A DNA stretch of 64,000 nucleotides from Paracyclopina nana (lineage: Eukaryota; Arthropoda; Copepoda; Cyclopoida; Cyclopettidae): the NCBI GenBank assembly GCA_019096065.1, contig JAGUCH010000002.1:9064501-9128500 (forward strand), read 5' to 3'. The translations under genes were made by a program, and so were the position numbers. Positions 61,077-64,000 of this stretch are shown in pieces. The notes under the pieces are model-generated. The model worked only from the letters and a program-made list of their open reading frames with translations, was not told where the DNA came from and did not search any database. The first letter of the stretch is position 1, and every line of letters starts with the position of its first letter.

Positions 61077-61341
61077 GCTGTCTAGCTAGCGAAGGCCAAT
61101 CAAGGCTGCAGGCCTCTACTGAGCAATAGCTTCCATGAGAAAGCTATGTGTACAGCTGTTCTTGTGCGCTGCACGGCATAAGCAGCAGCGCGTGCGAGAT
61201 AAGCAAACCAAATTATGAAGAACGCGCAGATGAGCAGGTCTTTCGAGGCGGGCATGCGCAAGCAGGAAGAGTACATGTAAAAGTAGATGCTGGCAGTTTC
61301 AGAATCATTATTCATTTTTTAGACGGTTGCGACTTAATTGA

Positions 61342-62001
61342 CTAGTTTCGACGTTTCCTTTTCTTTGCTCTCAGTGACCAGTCCCAATCCACAGTGGTGA
61401 TGTCTGAAATGGAAACAACTGTCGTTCCTGATTGAACGAGGCCTTTGACACTTGCAATGCGGCCTTCGTTGAAGCCAGAAATTCGCAGCCTGATCGTTCG
61501 CATGTTGAGAAGTCGAAGCTTCTGGCCCACTGCGTGACCAGCCGCCTGGGCGGCCACATTGGTTCTCTTTTTGGCGTTGAGAAACCCAAGCTTTTTCGGG
61601 GACATGTATAGCATCAAAGTTCCGTCAGCTTTGTTCACCCAGAACCGAGTATGATTGTAGGTGCACTTTATGGTAACGTAAGGCAGATCCTTAAACTTGA
61701 TTCCGTTGAAAAGTTTCTCAGCTGTGTCGCCATCTGGAAAAAGCTGAAACACTTCGTTTTCTTCAACGGCACCAGCGAAGGCCAAGGCATCGATGTTCTG
61801 TTCAGCGTTCCCACTTTCGTCGACCAAAGCGCCCCTGAGTTTGCTGGGCGACGGCCCTTTTGATTTGCCTGGCACGTACCTTTTGTTGTGACAATCCACT
61901 GAAGCAACACTAAACAACCTCGTCATGGGCATTTGCTGCGCCTGAAACGCTCCCAAAGTTGTCGCTTGACGACAGACGGACGACATAAATTGCCGCAACA
62001 T
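61342..62001 (-). CDS. mRpS11: Mitochondrial small-subunit ribosomal protein uS11m
   Basis: A component of the mitochondrial ribosomal small subunit, near the mRNA path on the platform. Single exon, 219 residues. The presequence-like start (MLRQFMSSVCRQATTLG) is followed by a variable linker to about residue 100, then the uS11 fold: YVTIKCTYNHTRFWV, GFLNAKKRTNVAAQAAGHAVGQK, TIRLRISGFNEGR and VVSISDITTVDWD, closing in a basic tail (RAKKRKRRN) typical of S11. The start ATG is followed by an in-frame second Met, and the first gives the better presequence. It lies 265 bp upstream of the MCU start and 106 bp behind the PRMT stop. Confidence 0.93.
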   Translation of the reverse strand: MLRQFMSSVCRQATTLGAFQAQQMPMTRLFSVASVDCHNKRYVPGKSKGPSPSKLRGALVDESGNAEQNIDALAFAGAVEENEVFQLFPDGDTAEKLFNGIKFKDLPYVTIKCTYNHTRFWVNKADGTLMLYMSPKKLGFLNAKKRTNVAAQAAGHAVGQKLRLLNMRTIRLRISGFNEGRIASVKGLVQSGTTVVSISDITTVDWDWSLRAKKRKRRN

Positions 62002-62107
62002 TTTCGCGACTGTTTGATTATTTACTTTTTTTGTTTATTTGAAATGATTTCGTCAGCGTTCCCAGAAGTTAAAAAATAGACAAAAACGCCGTTTATGGAG
62101 CAACGTG

Positions 62108-63252
62108 TTAAGGTGATGAATCTGCCATTGCTTGCTCCTCTTTTTCCATCAAGGCAGCAATAAGGGCACATTTTGCTTGTTGACATTGGCAAGGCACGGG
62201 ATGCTCATTGGTGGACGGGTCTAGAACTTCCACTTGGATAGCATAGTGACGAGAGGCTATGTTTCTTCCATCATCAACCTTCCTCAAGCAAAGCTCCCAG
62301 CCAACAATTTCATCCTCTTCCAAGGCTTCGTGGTCGCTTTCAAAAAGAGGTATGACAGTCTGCTTCCAATGTGTGGGCAAGCAATCTGGAGCAGTGCTTA
62401 ACTCAACCGACGACCAGCCTTCTTCATCGTAGCAATCAAATACGCATGTAAACCACAGAGCTAGGCCTTGCAAACGTCCTGGCTTAATGACAGAGACGAA
62501 TTTTCGCGATTCAATACATAGCAGCTCTTCCGAGGTGACATATTTGAGATCAAATTCGACAAGCTGCTCCGGCTTGGCCAGTAACTGATTGGGTGATAAC
62601 ACATCAATTTCAGGCTTTGTGCGTTTCATAGCTTCTTTGGCAAGTGGACTCATGTCAAAGCCGTAGACATTATTCCAATAATCGATGGTTGAACCTTTTA
62701 GCTCTTCTAGCTGGCACGGAGCAGCCATCAGAGTGGCCTTAGAAGGCATCATGATGCCATCCTCTTTTAAATGCTTATCCCTGGCCGCAAGTACAGATTC
62801 GAGCATGGACTCATGCACTAAGTAAAATCCCATCCACTCGCTGATCAATACGTCTACTTTTTCCGACAACTCCACATCCTCCACTCGTTTGTGGATAACT
62901 TCAATTACATGGTCAGCTTTGTTTGCAGCCACAACAGATTTCAAATGAGTTGCCATTGGGCTGGCCTCAATTGCGTACACTTTTCTGGCTCCTGCTTTCA
63001 TGCAAAATAGCGACAAAATGCCACTTCCAGCTCCGACATCTAAAATTAGTAATGCTGGCAAAGGTCACTCCTATACTTAGGCTGAAACTCACCCATCACA
63101 ACCTTTCCCTTGAGGAACGCCGAGTTTTTCAAAACGGCATCGCGGTACGCTTCAGTCCTCGGAGCATCAGATAACATTAAGCGGTGAACCTCTAGGTCAT
63201 CATAGGAGTTGAAATACTCCTCAGAGTCTGCCTTGTCTTCTACGTTCGGCAT
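62108..63252 (-). CDS. Protein arginine methyltransferase (type I-like, Art8/PRMT6-like)
   Basis: Transfers methyl groups from S-adenosylmethionine to protein arginines. Exons 63252-63093 and 63039-62108 join in phase 1 (VVM|DVGAG) over a 53-bp intron; 363 residues. The N-terminal YFNSYDDLEVHRLML helix is present, as is SAM motif I VMDVGAGSGIL (51-62), the ribose-binding acidic residue in YAIEAS (Glu78), the double-E loop SEWMGFYLVHESML (Glu121 and Glu130) and the THWKQ loop. The C-terminal NEHPVPCQCQQAKC tail recalls insect Art8. The paralogue is inferred from memory of family sequences; membership of the PRMT family is certain. Confidence 0.9.
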
Positions 63253-63380
63253 GGTCCCTAAAAAGAATGCGGATCTAAATCAGACGCTTTTTTTTTTTGA
63301 AAAAAAGGCAATTTGAAGAAATCCAAATTTATTGGCGTTTGACAGTTACAGGTTATCTACATACGCGAAAAATTGCTAAA

Positions 63381-63809
63381 CTACGAGTAGCGGGTAGGCG
63401 CCCATGTATGGAACATTCTTTTGTCTCCAAACTTGATCAACTCGGGTTCAGGGAATTTCTCGGGGTGCATCATAAGGTAGTGTTTGTATATGGCCATTTC
63501 TTCACCGCGCTTCTTCTTGTTATGACGATAAATGGACTCGCCAGCCAATGCTCCAATGCCAGTCATTGCAACATATCCAACAAGGTTAAAATAGACAGGC
63601 CTTCGACTCAAGCGGTTGTAGGTGAAGACTCCCAAAAACCCAGAAATTCCTCCAAGCACAGGTGACATGAAGCGGTTAAATAGGCTCTCCGTTTCACCCT
63701 CTGGCTCAAGAATGTCAAGAGCCCATTTTACTCGGGGATCAGGATTTTCCCAGACTCTTCCCTCGGGGGAAGTGGTTTCTACTATGTGATCTTGGTAGAG
63801 CCTTACCAT
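63381..63809 (-). CDS. ND-B14.5B: NDUFC2-like subunit of mitochondrial complex I
   Basis: An accessory subunit (B14.5b) of NADH:ubiquinone oxidoreductase in the inner mitochondrial membrane. One exon, 142 residues. Two hydrophobic segments (about 48-64, SPVLGGISGFLGVFTYN; about 72-92, FNLVGYVAMTGIGALAGESIY) surround RLSRRP. They are followed by a charged tail with the family signature MMHPEKFPEPE, matching HPEDFPE in human NDUFC2. The human protein is 119 residues; the extra length is N-terminal. The start ATG at 63809 is followed by GTAAGG, so ATG|GTAAGG could also be read as a donor, but the frame continues naturally. The gene lies 128 bp upstream of the PRMT start and close to the right window end. 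Confidence 0.87.
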   Translation of the reverse strand: MVRLYQDHIVETTSPEGRVWENPDPRVKWALDILEPEGETESLFNRFMSPVLGGISGFLGVFTYNRLSRRPVYFNLVGYVAMTGIGALAGESIYRHNKKKRGEEMAIYKHYLMMHPEKFPEPELIKFGDKRMFHTWAPTRYS

Positions 63810-64000
63810 CTCGTCAACAGTTTTAGTACTTAGTAGACGAAAATGGCGAAGTTTGTTTTGATGCGTGATTGTACAATAGCACCAGCCGGCAATCTTAACT
63901 TAAAATGTTTCGAAAAGTGGCCCAAATCGTTGGTTAATTCATAAACATCGCTTCAATGATGCTACTTCTACTTTCAATTCAGAATGTAAAATCTAGAAAG
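63810..64000. other. Right end of the window
   Basis: This should contain the NDUFC2 promoter and 5' untranslated region. No further gene could be recognised in these 191 bases. Confidence 0.5.

Overview
This window looks like a stretch of an arthropod nuclear genome, most likely an insect or other pancrustacean. Genes are spliced with GT-AG (and at least one GC-AG) introns, many of only 50-80 bp. The protein families are metazoan and the noncoding DNA is rich in short inverted-repeat elements. Species cannot be set from sequence alone. All gene models below were built by eye. Exon phases were checked by arithmetic and every listed junction keeps frame.

Left two thirds (about 3.7-40.3 kb) belong to one very large plus-strand gene, a PDZ-GEF/RAPGEF2-RAPGEF6 type Rap guanine nucleotide exchange factor. 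A promoter-like region and possible first exon lie near 3.7-4.0 kb. Three small exons at 13.3-14.7 kb encode most of the first cyclic-nucleotide-binding-like domain. After an 18.3 kb intron, eleven exons run from 33.0 kb to 40.3 kb and end in the family C-terminus QVSAV. Two unrelated genes sit inside the 18.3 kb intron: a concentrative nucleoside transporter (CNT/SLC28) on the minus strand (25.3-27.5 kb) and an intron-free PAR-type bZIP transcription factor on the plus strand (29.0-30.2 kb). The rest of the intron holds several MITE-like elements, a 433-bp fold-back element with a 5-bp target duplication, and a tRNA-derived SINE-like piece.

Right third (41.6-63.8 kb) is compact. In order: a small secreted ten-cysteine protein whose four short exons are easily missed (-), LRPPRC/bsf (+), a small single-domain rhodanese (+) only 79 bp behind it, FBXO22-like (-) overlapping the rhodanese tail to tail, ATG2 (+), legumain (-), a 603-bp inverted-repeat element, then MCU, mitochondrial ribosomal protein S11, a type I-like PRMT and NDUFC2, all on the minus strand. 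Five of these products are mitochondrial (LRPPRC, rhodanese by inference, MCU, mRpS11, NDUFC2) and two act in autophagy or lysosomal breakdown (ATG2, legumain). This is a neighbourhood, not evidence of a shared pathway.

The first 13 kb and the large introns hold no other gene I can support. They contain repeats, possible regulatory DNA and a few open frames of doubtful meaning.
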